Shown one piece after another: positions 1 through 7,244 of a DNA stretch of 16,687 bases. Made by a program: the position numbers and the translations under genes. A model generated the notes under the pieces. The model saw only the letters and a program-made list of their open reading frames with translations. It did no database searches and had not been told where the DNA came from. The DNA is taken from contig PMFY01000095.1 of assembly GCA_003157945.1 (NCBI GenBank), positions 1 through 16,687 of the forward strand, in the 5' to 3' direction. Source of the DNA: Acidimicrobiaceae bacterium. GTDB lineage: Bacteria; Actinomycetota; Acidimicrobiia; Acidimicrobiales; RAAP-2. Positions within the stretch are counted from its first letter, which is position 1; each line of letters opens with the position of its first letter.

Positions 1-919
1 ACGCGCCCACCGGACCGTCCGGACCGGACGCGCCGTCCAGGCCGGACAGGGCCAGGACCACCTTCGCCACCGCCGAGAAGTCCTCCCGGCCGTACCCGGC
101 CGCCGAGGCGGCGCTGAGGGCCTGGCGGGCGATCGCCGTGGACGCCAGCGGCACCCCGGCCCGGGCGCCGTAGGCCAGGGCGAGGTCCAGGTCCTTGGCC
201 ATCAGGTCGGTCATGAACCCCGGCCGCCACCCGTTGGACGCCGGGCTCCCGGGGACGACGCCGGGCACCGGCAGCCGGGTGCGCACGGCGACGCAGTCGC
301 CGGTGGCGTGGGTGAGCACCTCGAGGAGCTTGGCCATGTCCACGCCCGAGGCCACGGCCAGGGCGGTGGCCTCGGCGGTGGCGAGCATCTGTGCCGCGTA
401 GATCAGGTTGTTGCACAGCTTGACCACCTGACCCATGCCGGGTCCGCCCACGTGGACGATGCGGCCGGCGAAGGGTTCGAGCGCCGGGCGGGCGCGGGCC
501 AGTGTCGCCTCGTCGCCCCCGACCATCAGGGTCAGGGTCCCCTGTTCGGCTCCCGCCGTCCCCCCCGACAGGGGGGCGTCGAGGTACCCGGCGCCGGTGC
601 CCTCGACCAGGGCGTGCTGGGCGCGGGTGACCTCGGGATCGATGGTCGAGCAGTCGACGACCACCTGGCCCGGGCCGAGCACGGGCAGCATGTCCGCCAC
701 CACCTCGGCGACCTGGGGCGAGCTCGGGACACAGAGGATCACGACCTCGGCGTCGGCGGCCACCCCCGCCGGCGTCCCCCCGGCGACGGCACCCAGCGCG
801 ACGGCGCGGTCGATCGGGTCGCGGCTGCGCGACGCGACGACGACGCGGTGGCCCGCCTCGAGCAGGTGGCGGGTCATGGGCAGTCCCATGGCCCCGAGTC
901 CGACGAATCCGAGTTGCAT
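1..919 (-). CDS. 3-hydroxyisobutyrate dehydrogenase-family NAD(P) oxidoreductase (partial, C-terminus off window)
   Basis: This is a beta-hydroxyacid dehydrogenase of the HIBADH / tartronate-semialdehyde reductase type. Enzymes of this family oxidise or reduce 3-hydroxy acids or semialdehydes in the cytoplasm with NAD(P). I translated it from ATG at 919-917; the frame stays open to base 1, giving about 306 codons. The N-terminus has the Rossmann motif GFVGLGAMG (residues 4-12). A substrate-loop motif DAPLSGG lies near 114-120, and the catalytic-lysine helix VVKLCNN puts Lys at about 167. The segment near residues 277-290 looks like the usual family C-terminus, so only a short tail should be missing. 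The start is supported by a strong Shine-Dalgarno (GGGAGGAG, 930-923), 5 nt from the ATG. It lies 57 nt after the GH4 stop on the same strand and may share that transcript or use its own promoter. Family is confident; substrate is unknown. Confidence 0.9.
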   Translation of the reverse strand, partial: MQLGFVGLGAMGLPMTRHLLEAGHRVVVASRSRDPIDRAVALGAVAGGTPAGVAADAEVVILCVPSSPQVAEVVADMLPVLGPGQVVVDCSTIDPEVTRAQHALVEGTGAGYLDAPLSGGTAGAEQGTLTLMVGGDEATLARARPALEPFAGRIVHVGGPGMGQVVKLCNNLIYAAQMLATAEATALAVASGVDMAKLLEVLTHATGDCVAVRTRLPVPGVVPGSPASNGWRPGFMTDLMAKDLDLALAYGARAGVPLASTAIARQALSAASAAGYGREDFSAVAKVVLALSGLDGASGPDGPVGA

Positions 920-962
920 GCTCTCCTCCCGGCCTGTGTGCACCGGCCGCGGCGCGTGCCCG

Positions 963-968
963 AGGCTA
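963..968 (-). promoter_or_regulatory. Possible -10 hexamer (TAGCCT) for the HIBADH-like gene
   Basis: Read on the minus strand, TAGCCT fits the actinobacterial TANNNT -10 pattern. It lies about 43 nt before the ATG at 919, leaving room for a leader that contains the strong GGAGG site. No convincing -35 is seen. It sits just after the GH4 stop codon, so it could give independent expression. Confidence 0.25.
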
Positions 969-976
969 CGTCGCCG

Positions 977-2326
977 TCAACGACCGAACCGGGGCAACCA
1001 CGCGGCGGTCCCCGCCAGGAGCTCGTCGACCATCGTGGCCGTGCGGTCCAGGTCGCCGCGACCGGCCAGCGGGTCGAGGAGGAACGCCGCCAGGGCGGTG
1101 TCCCGGTCGCCGCTGAGCGCGGCGTCCAGGGTCAGCTCGAACACCGCCGAGTGCCGCCGGACCAGCTCGGCGAAGGGGGCCGGGAGCGGGGCCACGTCCC
1201 GGCCGCGGACGCCGTCGCCGTCCACCGTGCAGATCGACTCCACCACCGCGCCGCCGGGGACGTCCGGCACCTGGCCGACGTTGGGGATGTTGGCCGGGAG
1301 GTGGCGGGCCTCGCCGGTCACCAGCGAGTCGATCACCAGGGCGGGCAGTTCCCCCGACGCCCACGTCTGGAGCTGCTTGGTCCCGGCCAGCCAGGCGTCG
1401 ACGTCGGCCACGTACCCGTCCTGGTGGCGACGGCGCGTGGCCATGTCGGTGAGTCCGATGTTGTAGCGCTCCCCCCACTGCGATTCCCCGGTGAGGACCC
1501 ACGGGACGAACTCGGCCAGGTGACGGTCGCCGGCGGCGGGGACGGCGCCCCAGTGCTCGAGGAAGTGGAGGGCCAGGGTGTGGCGCCGGCAGAAGTCGAG
1601 TGGCGTGAAGTCCTCGGTGTCCGGCCGGCCCGGGTGGGGTCGGAGGGCCTCCAGGCCCCCCGCCTCCTCCACCATGCCCCGGAGCACGTCGAACCCGTCC
1701 TCCCCCTCGACGTCGAGTGCCGTGACCACCGGGAAGTGGTTGACCCCGGCCACCGTCGCCCCGATGGACTCGGCCGGCCGGCCCAGCGCCAGGGCCAGGT
1801 CGAGGGTCCAGTTCCCCACCTCGTGACAGAGTCCCACGGCCCGGACGTCGGTCTCGCGGCAGACGGCCCGGGTCAGGCAGGTCATCGGGTTGGTGATGTT
1901 GAGGAGCCAGGCGTCCGGGCACACCTCGGCCATGTCCCGGGCCACCCCGACCAGGACCGGGACGTTGCGCAACGAGCGGTTGACACCGCCGGGGCCCACG
2001 GTGTCGCCCACCGACTGGCGCAGCCCGTAGCGGGCCGGCACCTCGAGGTCGGTACCCATGGACTCGAAGCCACCGGTGGAGATCGTCACCACCACGAAGT
2101 CGGCGCCCTCGAGCGCCTGCCGCTGGTCGGTGGTGGTGGTGACCGTCGTCCGGGCACCCAGGGCGTCGTCGAGCTTCCGGGCCAGGGCCTCCATCTTGAC
2201 CAGCGGCGCCGGGTCGATGTCCTCCAGGACCAGGTGGGCGCCGTGCAGCGACGGCGTCCCGAGGAGGTCGGCCAGGAGCTCGGGGGTCCACTGGTAGCTG
2301 CCGCCGCCGACGATGGTGATCTGCAC
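977..2326 (-). CDS. Glycoside hydrolase family 4 (NAD+/metal-dependent alpha-glucosidase/galactosidase type)
   Basis: A 449-aa protein of normal GH4 length. GH4 enzymes are cytoplasmic glycosidases that use NAD+ and a divalent metal. They oxidise the sugar at C3, eliminate the aglycone and re-reduce. Visible motifs are the N-terminal dinucleotide site ITIVGGGS (3-10), NITNPM (143-148), the metal/active-site motif GLCHEV (Cys167, His168), and GVNHF (His197). Within GH4 a CHEV-type motif is usually linked to non-phosphorylated alpha-glycosides, while 6-phospho-glucosidases usually carry CN(V/I)P or CDMP, so an alpha-glucosidase-like role is favoured but not proven. The start is GTG at 2326, where the canonical GH4 N-terminus begins, with no clear Shine-Dalgarno. 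An 8-codon ORF ends 4 nt before this start. It follows the GH1 gene on the same strand with a 70-nt gap. Confidence 0.93.
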   Translation of the reverse strand: MQITIVGGGSYQWTPELLADLLGTPSLHGAHLVLEDIDPAPLVKMEALARKLDDALGARTTVTTTTDQRQALEGADFVVVTISTGGFESMGTDLEVPARYGLRQSVGDTVGPGGVNRSLRNVPVLVGVARDMAEVCPDAWLLNITNPMTCLTRAVCRETDVRAVGLCHEVGNWTLDLALALGRPAESIGATVAGVNHFPVVTALDVEGEDGFDVLRGMVEEAGGLEALRPHPGRPDTEDFTPLDFCRRHTLALHFLEHWGAVPAAGDRHLAEFVPWVLTGESQWGERYNIGLTDMATRRRHQDGYVADVDAWLAGTKQLQTWASGELPALVIDSLVTGEARHLPANIPNVGQVPDVPGGAVVESICTVDGDGVRGRDVAPLPAPFAELVRRHSAVFELTLDAALSGDRDTALAAFLLDPLAGRGDLDRTATMVDELLAGTAAWLPRFGR

Positions 2327-2330
2327 GCGG

Positions 2331-2357
2331 TCAGCGCCCGGGTCGGCCGACGGTCAT
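2331..2357 (-). CDS. Possible 8-codon leader ORF upstream of GH4
   Basis: Read on the minus strand, ATG at 2357 opens MTVGRPGR and stops with TGA at 2333-2331, 4 nt before the GTG of the GH4 gene and in a different frame. The ATG lies 7 nt after a TAGTGT hexamer, the layout of a leaderless actinobacterial transcript. Translation of this ORF could deliver ribosomes to the GH4 GTG, which lacks a good Shine-Dalgarno. It may equally be chance. Confidence 0.3.
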   Translation of the reverse strand: MTVGRPGR

Positions 2358-2364
2358 GCCCGTC

Positions 2365-2370
2365 ACACTA
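2365..2370 (-). promoter_or_regulatory. Candidate leaderless -10 (TAGTGT) upstream of GH4
   Basis: The hexamer matches TANNNT and is followed by 7 nt and then ATG (2357). That would place transcription start at or next to the ATG of the short ORF before GH4. No clear -35 is visible, which is common at such promoters. Confidence 0.35.
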
Positions 2371-2377
2371 CCCAGGC

Positions 2378-2395
2378 CCGGCCGCGGTGGGCCGG
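2378..2395. terminator. Short GC hairpin after the GH1 stop
   Basis: CCGGCC (2378-2383) and GGCCGG (2390-2395) form a 6-bp stem with a 6-nt loop just beyond the GH1 stop (2399-2397). There is no T-tract. It could be a weak attenuator between GH1 and GH4, but such short GC stems are frequent in DNA of this composition. Confidence 0.2.
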
Positions 2396-2396
2396 C

Positions 2397-3881
2397 TCAC
2401 CGCGTGGGTGGAGGGCCCTCGGCACCCTCGCGGGCCCACCGGATGAGGCGGCGGTAGGCGTCCGCCGAGTCATGGCCGTCGGCGTCGGTGTCCAACCACC
2501 GGAATCCCCGCGGTCCCCGGGCGCGGTCGATGCCGAAGATGCCGAACCGCGGCTCGTAGGAGCCCCACTCGTAGTTGTCCACCAACGACCAGTGGAGGTA
2601 GGCGGTGACGGGCACGCCGGAGGCCACGCTGTCGACGACGGCGGCGACGTGCTCGGTCAGGTACCGGGGGCGGTCCCAACCGTCGGTCCGGGGGTAGTTC
2701 CTGCCGTTGCGGACCCGGGTGCACAGCCCGTTCTCCACCACCCACAGGGGCAGGCCCGGCAGCAGCTCGTGCTGGTCCCGGCACCACCGGGTCATCGCGC
2801 CGGCGTCGGCCACGACGTCCCAGATCGGCCGGGAGGGCGCCCACTGCCGGCCGCCGGAGGTCCGGTGACCCGGCAGGCGCAGGGTGTGGGACGCCACCGG
2901 GTCGTACCAGTCGAACCCGGCGGCGTCGAGGGCCCGGGTGGCCGGCGACGCGCCCACGGCGTCGAGCACCCGGCGCGGGGCGGTCCGCCGCAGTCGGGCC
3001 CGCACCGGGCCCCCGGCCGCCGCGCCGTACGGGCACACGGCGGCGAACAGGCGACGCAGCGCCACCTCCACCGCCCCGCGGGCGGGGCACCGCTCGTCAT
3101 GGAGTACCCGACGCTCGTCGACCCAGGCGTCGATGTCCTCCACGGCCACGCCCGCAGCACGGAAGTCCACCAGATCGGTCAGCATCCGGTCGTGCTCGTA
3201 GATCGACGAGGAGCTGGTGTTGACGGTGACCCGGGCGTCCGGCTGCACCGCGTGCACCGCGTCGTAGGCGAGGACGTGGGCGGTGAGCAGATGGTCGAGC
3301 ACCGTGAACGCCTCGGCGAAGGCCCCGGTCCGTCCCGGGGGGCAGGAGCCCTCCACCCAGCCCATCAGCGCCACGATGTTCGGCTCGTTGACCGTGATCC
3401 AGGTACGGCACCGTCCGGCCAGGGCGGGGACGACCCGGGCCACGTGGGCGGCGAACCGCTCGGGCGAGTCCGGCTGCAGCCAGAACTCCTCACCGAGCCA
3501 GGCCGGGTGGGTGAAGTGGTGCAGGGTCACCACGGGCTCGAGTCCCCGGTCGTGGCAGGCGTCGAGGATCTGCCCGTAGCGGGCCAGCGCATCGGCGTCG
3601 AACCGCCCCTCCTCCGGTTCGAGCCGGGCCCACTCCACCGAGAGCCGGAACGCGTCGCACCCCATCGATGCGGCCCGGTCCAGCGCCTCCTCGGGTCGGA
3701 GCCAGAAGTCGCAGGCGTTGCCCGAGGGCTCGATCCGGCCGCCCGCCTCCCACCGCACCCAGTTGTTGGCGGGCTCACCCGGGCCGTTGTAGCCACCCTC
3801 GATCTGGAACCCGGCGGTGGCGACCCCGAACAGGAAGCCGTCGGGCAGGACCACGGGATCGCCGGACCGGGCGGAGCTCAC
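2397..3881 (-). CDS. Glycoside hydrolase family 1 (beta-glucosidase-like)
   Basis: A (beta/alpha)8-barrel GH1 glycosidase that would hydrolyse beta-glucosides or beta-galactosides with retention. From GTG at 3881 it encodes 494 aa, normal for the family. Motifs in order: GFLFGVATAGFQIEGG (15-30), HHFTHPAWL (121-129), the acid/base motif TVNEPN (Glu166), the nucleophile motif VENG (Glu383), and YLHWSLVDNYEWGSYEPRFGI (428-448). No signal peptide is seen, so it is probably cytoplasmic. The segment near 320-330 reads FDWYDP where many GH1 enzymes have a G-x-NYY-type strand, so it belongs to a less canonical subgroup. I chose this GTG because it sits just before the family N-terminus; GTG at residue 10 is an alternative. 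The frame stays open to 4067, but that would overlap the divergent ThuA-like gene. Shine-Dalgarno evidence is weak. Confidence 0.9.
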   Translation of the reverse strand: MSSARSGDPVVLPDGFLFGVATAGFQIEGGYNGPGEPANNWVRWEAGGRIEPSGNACDFWLRPEEALDRAASMGCDAFRLSVEWARLEPEEGRFDADALARYGQILDACHDRGLEPVVTLHHFTHPAWLGEEFWLQPDSPERFAAHVARVVPALAGRCRTWITVNEPNIVALMGWVEGSCPPGRTGAFAEAFTVLDHLLTAHVLAYDAVHAVQPDARVTVNTSSSSIYEHDRMLTDLVDFRAAGVAVEDIDAWVDERRVLHDERCPARGAVEVALRRLFAAVCPYGAAAGGPVRARLRRTAPRRVLDAVGASPATRALDAAGFDWYDPVASHTLRLPGHRTSGGRQWAPSRPIWDVVADAGAMTRWCRDQHELLPGLPLWVVENGLCTRVRNGRNYPRTDGWDRPRYLTEHVAAVVDSVASGVPVTAYLHWSLVDNYEWGSYEPRFGIFGIDRARGPRGFRWLDTDADGHDSADAYRRLIRWAREGAEGPPPTR

Positions 3882-3952
3882 CGGTGGACGCCCACCGCGG
3901 CGGAGTGGCACACGCCGACATCTTGACACCGGGGGCCGTCCGGTGCCGCCGG

Positions 3953-3958
3953 TAGGAT
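3953..3958 (+). promoter_or_regulatory. Candidate leaderless -10 (TAGGAT) of the ThuA-like gene
   Basis: TAGGAT is followed by exactly 6 nt and then the ATG at 3965, so initiation 7 nt after the hexamer would start the mRNA at the A of ATG. There is no Shine-Dalgarno. A perfect TTGACA lies at 3923-3928, but the 24-nt gap to TAGGAT is too long for a standard sigma-70 pair, so it may be coincidental. Confidence 0.5.
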
Positions 3959-3964
3959 CCGGGC

Positions 3965-4669
3965 ATGGCGACCCCTTCGCTGCTGTACGTGACCCAGGTG
4001 GCCCCCTACCGGGACGGGCCGGCCGGGGTCCACGGCGTGCTCGACCAGTCGGCCACGGCCATGGCACAGCTGGCGGAGTCCGCCGGACTCGTGGCCCGCC
4101 GCGTGGACGACGTGCGGGCGCTCGATCCGGGCGACCTGGCGGCGGCGCGCGTCGTGGCGCTGTTCACCATCGGCGAGACACCCTGGTCCCCCGCCCAGCG
4201 CGCCGAGCTGCTCGGTGCCGTCCGGTCCGGGAGCACCTCCCTGGTGGCCGTCCACTCGGCCACCGACGCCTGCTACGGCTGGCCCGACTACGGCCTCCTG
4301 GTCGGTGCCCGCTTCGACGGGCACCCCTGGACGCGGACGTGCACGCTCGACGTGGTCGACCCCGGCCATCCCGCCGTCGCCCACCTGGGGCCGACGTGGG
4401 AGTGGCACGACGAGGTCTACCGCTTCCGCGACCTCCGCCCCGACGCCCGCGTGCTGCTGGCCGCACGACCGTCCGAGCTCGGTCCCGCCCCCGGCGACGA
4501 CGGATCCCCGTCGCCGGGGTATCCGCTGTCGTGGTGCTTCACGGAGGGATCGGGCCGGGTCTTCTCGACCTCGCTCGGGCACTTCCCCCACGCCTGGGAG
4601 AGCACCGCCTACCTCCGCCACCTGGCCGGCGGGCTCGACTGGTCGCTGGGACGCGACGCCGGGCCGTGA
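3965..4669 (+). CDS. ThuA-like domain protein (trehalose-utilisation family)
   Basis: A 234-aa protein that is a single ThuA domain, which has a class I glutamine-amidotransferase-like fold. Relatives occur in trehalose, sucrose and 3-keto-sugar utilisation loci. Recognisable features are the N-terminal strand LLYVTQ (6-11), VDDVRALD (47-54), VAVHSATDA (94-102), the family block WEWHDEVYRF (145-154), and the C-terminal GRVFSTSLGHFPHAWES, typical of ThuA proteins. It has no signal peptide. The ATG at 3965 has no Shine-Dalgarno but lies 6 nt after TAGGAT, suggesting a leaderless mRNA. The gene is divergent from GH1/GH4 across 83 nt and convergent with GH13, so it sits as a single gene inside a glycoside cluster. 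The biochemical role of ThuA proteins is incompletely settled; sugar-acid or 3-keto-sugar processing is inference from context. Confidence 0.88.
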   Translation: MATPSLLYVTQVAPYRDGPAGVHGVLDQSATAMAQLAESAGLVARRVDDVRALDPGDLAAARVVALFTIGETPWSPAQRAELLGAVRSGSTSLVAVHSATDACYGWPDYGLLVGARFDGHPWTRTCTLDVVDPGHPAVAHLGPTWEWHDEVYRFRDLRPDARVLLAARPSELGPAPGDDGSPSPGYPLSWCFTEGSGRVFSTSLGHFPHAWESTAYLRHLAGGLDWSLGRDAGP

Positions 4670-4696
4670 CCCCCGGACCGCCGCCGGTGCCGTAGC

Positions 4697-4715
4697 CGCC
4701 CGGAGTCACCGGGTG
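4697..4715. terminator. Possible bidirectional hairpin between ThuA-like and GH13 genes
   Basis: CCCGG (4699-4703) and CCGGG (4709-4713) pair around a 5-nt loop and can be extended by a G-T and a C-G pair. The stem spans the GH13 stop, 28 nt after the ThuA-like stop, at a convergent junction where a shared terminator is expected. There is no T-tract, so the call is tentative. Confidence 0.25.
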
Positions 4716-6319
4716 CCGTCGGCCACCACCACGACGGCCTCCCATCCGCCCACGGCGAGGGTGCCGGTGACCCGTTCGCCGCGGCGCCGTCGGTCCGAGG
4801 CCGCCACCATCGTCCCGTGGACGTCCTCGAGGGTGGCCCCGTCGTCGCCCAGCGACGCCAGCACCGTGACCCGCCCGCCCCGGTCCCAGGCCCAGGCCCC
4901 CGGGGCCACGGCACGGGGCCGGTAGTCGCCGGACCGCAGGTCGGGCTCGGCCCGCCGCAGCGCGATCAGGTCGCGGACCAGGTGGAGCACCGACCCGGGG
5001 TCGTCCCGCTGGGCCGCCACGGTGGCGGCCCCGAGGTCGCCCAGGGGGAGCCACGGCTCCACTCCGGGCCGGGTGAACCCCCCGCCCGGGACGTCCCGCC
5101 ACGGCATCGGGGTGCGCGCCCCGTCGCGGCCGGCGTAGGCCGGCCAGTAGGCCACGCCCAGCGGGTCACGCAGCCGGTCGCGGGGGACGTCGGCGTCGCC
5201 CAGGCCGATCTCGTCGCCCTGGTAGAGCACCGGCGTGCCCCGGAGGCAGAGCAGTACCACCAGGGCGACCCGCACCCGCTGCGGGTCGCCCCCGGCCCAC
5301 CGGGTGGCCAGGCGGCCGAGGTCGTGGTTGGAGCCGGTCCACACCGGCCAGGCTCCCGGCGGCAGCGCCGCCTCCGTCGCCTCCACCACCGCACGCAGGG
5401 GTCCGGCCTCCAGGGGCGCGGTCAGGAACGGGAAGTTGAACGCCAGGTGGAGCTCGTCGTGACCGTCGCCGTAGTAGGTGGCGAGGGCGTCGGCGGTGGG
5501 TACGGGGGTCTCGCCGAGGAGGACCCGGTCCGGGTAGCCGTCGACCAGGGCGCGCCAGCGCCGGAGCACCTCGTGCCCCTCGGGGCGGTCGCTGTTGTAG
5601 ACGGGGCGCTGCCCGAAGAGCCGGACGTCCAGGGGGTCGGTGTCCTCGGCCGGCGGATTGTCGCGGAGGAGGGCGTCCTTGACCATCCCGATGGCCACGT
5701 CGATGCGGAAGCCGGCCACCCCCCGCTCGAGCCAGTGGGTGATGATCCCGTCGAACGCCACCCGCACGTCCTCCTCCCACCAGTTGAGGTCCGGCTGCTC
5801 GACCAGGTGGTTGTGGAGGTAGTACTGCCCGGTGACCCCGTCCAGCGTCCAGGCCGGGCCCCCGAAGCTCGACACCCAGTTGTTGGGTGGCGAGCCGTCC
5901 GGCCGGGGGTCGGCCCACACGTACCAGTTCCGGTGCACCGAGTCCGTCGACGCGCGCGCCTCGACGAACCACGGGTGCCGGTCGCTGGTGTGGCTGGGGA
6001 CGAGGTCCATCAGTACCCGGATCCCGCGGCGCCCCGCCTCGGCGATCAGCTGGTCGAGGTCCGCACCGCTCCCGAGTTCCGGGTCGACGGCCAGGTAGTC
6101 GGACACGTCGTACCCCCAGTCGGCATGGGGCGAGACGTTGACCGGTCCGAGCCAGAGCCCGTCGATGCCGAGCCACTCGAGGTGGTCGAGGTGGTCGATG
6201 ATCCCCCGGAGGTCGCCCACCCCGTCACCGTCGGCGTCGGCGAACGAGCGCGGGTAGACCTGGTACAGGACCCCCTCCCTCCACCACGACCGGTCCCCGG
6301 CCACCGGTGCTCCGGCCAC
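4706..6319 (-). CDS. Glycoside hydrolase family 13 alpha-glucosidase / oligo-1,6-glucosidase type
   Basis: A 537-aa GH13 enzyme predicted to release glucose from alpha-glucosides such as maltose, isomaltose, trehalulose or sucrose-like substrates. The four conserved regions are present: DLVPSH (105-110), GFRIDVAIG (nucleophile Asp207), LLGE (acid/base Glu270) and SNHD (His332, Asp333). The N-terminal WWREGVLYQVYPRSF block and TPMPW (403-407) are typical of the actinobacterial AglA-like subgroup. Region I reads VPSH where most relatives have VPNH. There is no signal peptide, so it is probably cytoplasmic. The start is GTG at 6319, only 7 nt after the PhyH-like stop. A second GTG at 6304 has GGAG 5 nt upstream and is an equally good start, giving 532 aa. 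Tight spacing implies co-transcription with the PhyH-like gene. Confidence 0.94.
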   Translation of the reverse strand: MAGAPVAGDRSWWREGVLYQVYPRSFADADGDGVGDLRGIIDHLDHLEWLGIDGLWLGPVNVSPHADWGYDVSDYLAVDPELGSGADLDQLIAEAGRRGIRVLMDLVPSHTSDRHPWFVEARASTDSVHRNWYVWADPRPDGSPPNNWVSSFGGPAWTLDGVTGQYYLHNHLVEQPDLNWWEEDVRVAFDGIITHWLERGVAGFRIDVAIGMVKDALLRDNPPAEDTDPLDVRLFGQRPVYNSDRPEGHEVLRRWRALVDGYPDRVLLGETPVPTADALATYYGDGHDELHLAFNFPFLTAPLEAGPLRAVVEATEAALPPGAWPVWTGSNHDLGRLATRWAGGDPQRVRVALVVLLCLRGTPVLYQGDEIGLGDADVPRDRLRDPLGVAYWPAYAGRDGARTPMPWRDVPGGGFTRPGVEPWLPLGDLGAATVAAQRDDPGSVLHLVRDLIALRRAEPDLRSGDYRPRAVAPGAWAWDRGGRVTVLASLGDDGATLEDVHGTMVAASDRRRRGERVTGTLAVGGWEAVVVVADGTR

Positions 6320-6326
6320 CGCCGCG

Positions 6327-7220
6327 TCAGGACCCGCCGTCCGGCGGACCGGCCCACGGCGTCATGTCGAGGGCCGGGTACCGGGCCCCGACCCCGGCCA
6401 CGGTCTCCGGCGTCCAGTACGGGTGCCCCGGCTCGGGGAACCCGAGGACGGTCAGCTGGCGCACCGAGGCGTGGCCGACGAACCGGTGCCACTCCAGACC
6501 CTCCCCGGCCACCGGCCACGAGTGGAACCCGACCCACTCGGCCGCGGCCGGACGGTAGGCCACGTGGAGGAGGAAGCGGGCCCCGGCTCCGGTCGTCATG
6601 GCCGTGCCCCGGTGGTAGACGTCGGGACGGTAGGCCAGCACCGAGCCGGCCGGGCCGGTGGCCGGCACCTCGTCGGCGTAGAGCCCGGCGTACTCGTCCA
6701 GCGACAGATAGGTGCGCTCGACCGGGATCCCCGCCGTCCGCCGGCGCGAGACGAACCGGGTGGCCGCCGTCTCCGGCGTGACGTCACTCAGGTAGACGAA
6801 GAGCTCGAGGTGCTGGTAGCCGACGTCGTCCCGGGGAACCACCAGGGTGTGGTTGCCGTAGTCGACGTGCAGGAGTTGCTCGTACTCGTCCCGGAGGCCC
6901 GGGTACTTCACACTGACCATGCCCTGGTAGAGGCGGAGCCGGTCGGTGCCGAGCAGCTCTTCGGCGAGGTCGAGCAGGGCGTCGTGCACCACCAACCGGT
7001 TGAGGGCACCGGAGGCGAACGGGAAGACCGGCTTCGTGGCGCCCCAGCCGATCTCCTCCTCCCCGACCTCGCCGGAGGCCACCACTGCGGCCGTCGGGAA
7101 GAGCCCGGCGACCGCATCGCATGCCGAGGCCACCTCGGCCGGGGTGAAGAGGTCCTCCAGCACGCACCACCCGTCGGTGCGCCAGCGCTCGGCGGGGCTC
7201 GCCCCTGCGACCGTAGTCAT
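6327..7220 (-). CDS. Phytanoyl-CoA dioxygenase (PhyH)-family Fe(II)/2-oxoglutarate oxygenase
   Basis: A 297-aa protein with the PhyH double-stranded beta-helix. The iron-binding facial triad can be read directly: HVDYGNH supplies His118 and Asp120, and PDVYHRGT supplies His203. Arg215 in GARFLLHV is a candidate 2-oxoglutarate ligand. Family members hydroxylate varied small molecules, and only some act on phytanoyl-CoA, so the substrate is open. The protein is soluble with no signal peptide. It is the first gene of a two-gene unit with the GH13 enzyme, 7 nt downstream, so its substrate might be a sugar-derived or osmolyte-like compound, but that is inference. The ATG at 7220 lacks a Shine-Dalgarno and lies 6 nt from a TAGACA hexamer, hinting at a leaderless message. 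Confidence 0.88.
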   Translation of the reverse strand: MTTVAGASPAERWRTDGWCVLEDLFTPAEVASACDAVAGLFPTAAVVASGEVGEEEIGWGATKPVFPFASGALNRLVVHDALLDLAEELLGTDRLRLYQGMVSVKYPGLRDEYEQLLHVDYGNHTLVVPRDDVGYQHLELFVYLSDVTPETAATRFVSRRRTAGIPVERTYLSLDEYAGLYADEVPATGPAGSVLAYRPDVYHRGTAMTTGAGARFLLHVAYRPAAAEWVGFHSWPVAGEGLEWHRFVGHASVRQLTVLGFPEPGHPYWTPETVAGVGARYPALDMTPWAGPPDGGS

Positions 7221-7226
7221 CCGGCC

Positions 7227-7232
7227 TGTCTA
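7227..7232 (-). promoter_or_regulatory. Weak candidate leaderless -10 (TAGACA) for the PhyH-like gene
   Basis: On the minus strand TAGACA is followed by 6 nt and then ATG (7220-7218), the same spacing as other candidate leaderless starts here. The last base is A, not the T of TANNNT, so the match is imperfect. Confidence 0.25.
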
Positions 7233-7244
7233 GCAGCGGTCGGC

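Noticed and set aside
308..2446. Long plus-strand open frame antisense to the HIBADH-like and GH4 genes
   Set aside because: It has a low-complexity His/Gly/Arg/Val-rich product with no recognisable domain. It is a typical antisense shadow in high-GC DNA, and the minus strand carries clear motif-bearing genes.
2313..3926. Long plus-strand open frame antisense to GH1
   Set aside because: No domain or conserved motif is seen. GH1 on the other strand has its full catalytic motif set.
3923..3958. TTGACA plus TAGGAT as a standard sigma-70 promoter
   Set aside because: The spacing of 24 nt is outside the usual 16-19. I kept only TAGGAT as a leaderless -10 candidate.
3882..4067. N-terminal extension of GH1 up to 4067
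   Set aside because: It would overlap the divergent ThuA-like gene and its promoter, and the added residues are Arg/Pro/Gly-rich. The family N-terminus begins just after GTG 3881.
4817..6781. Long plus-strand open frame antisense to GH13 and PhyH
   Set aside because: Its composition is biased and it runs across the boundary of two real genes, so it is a reading-frame artefact of GC bias.
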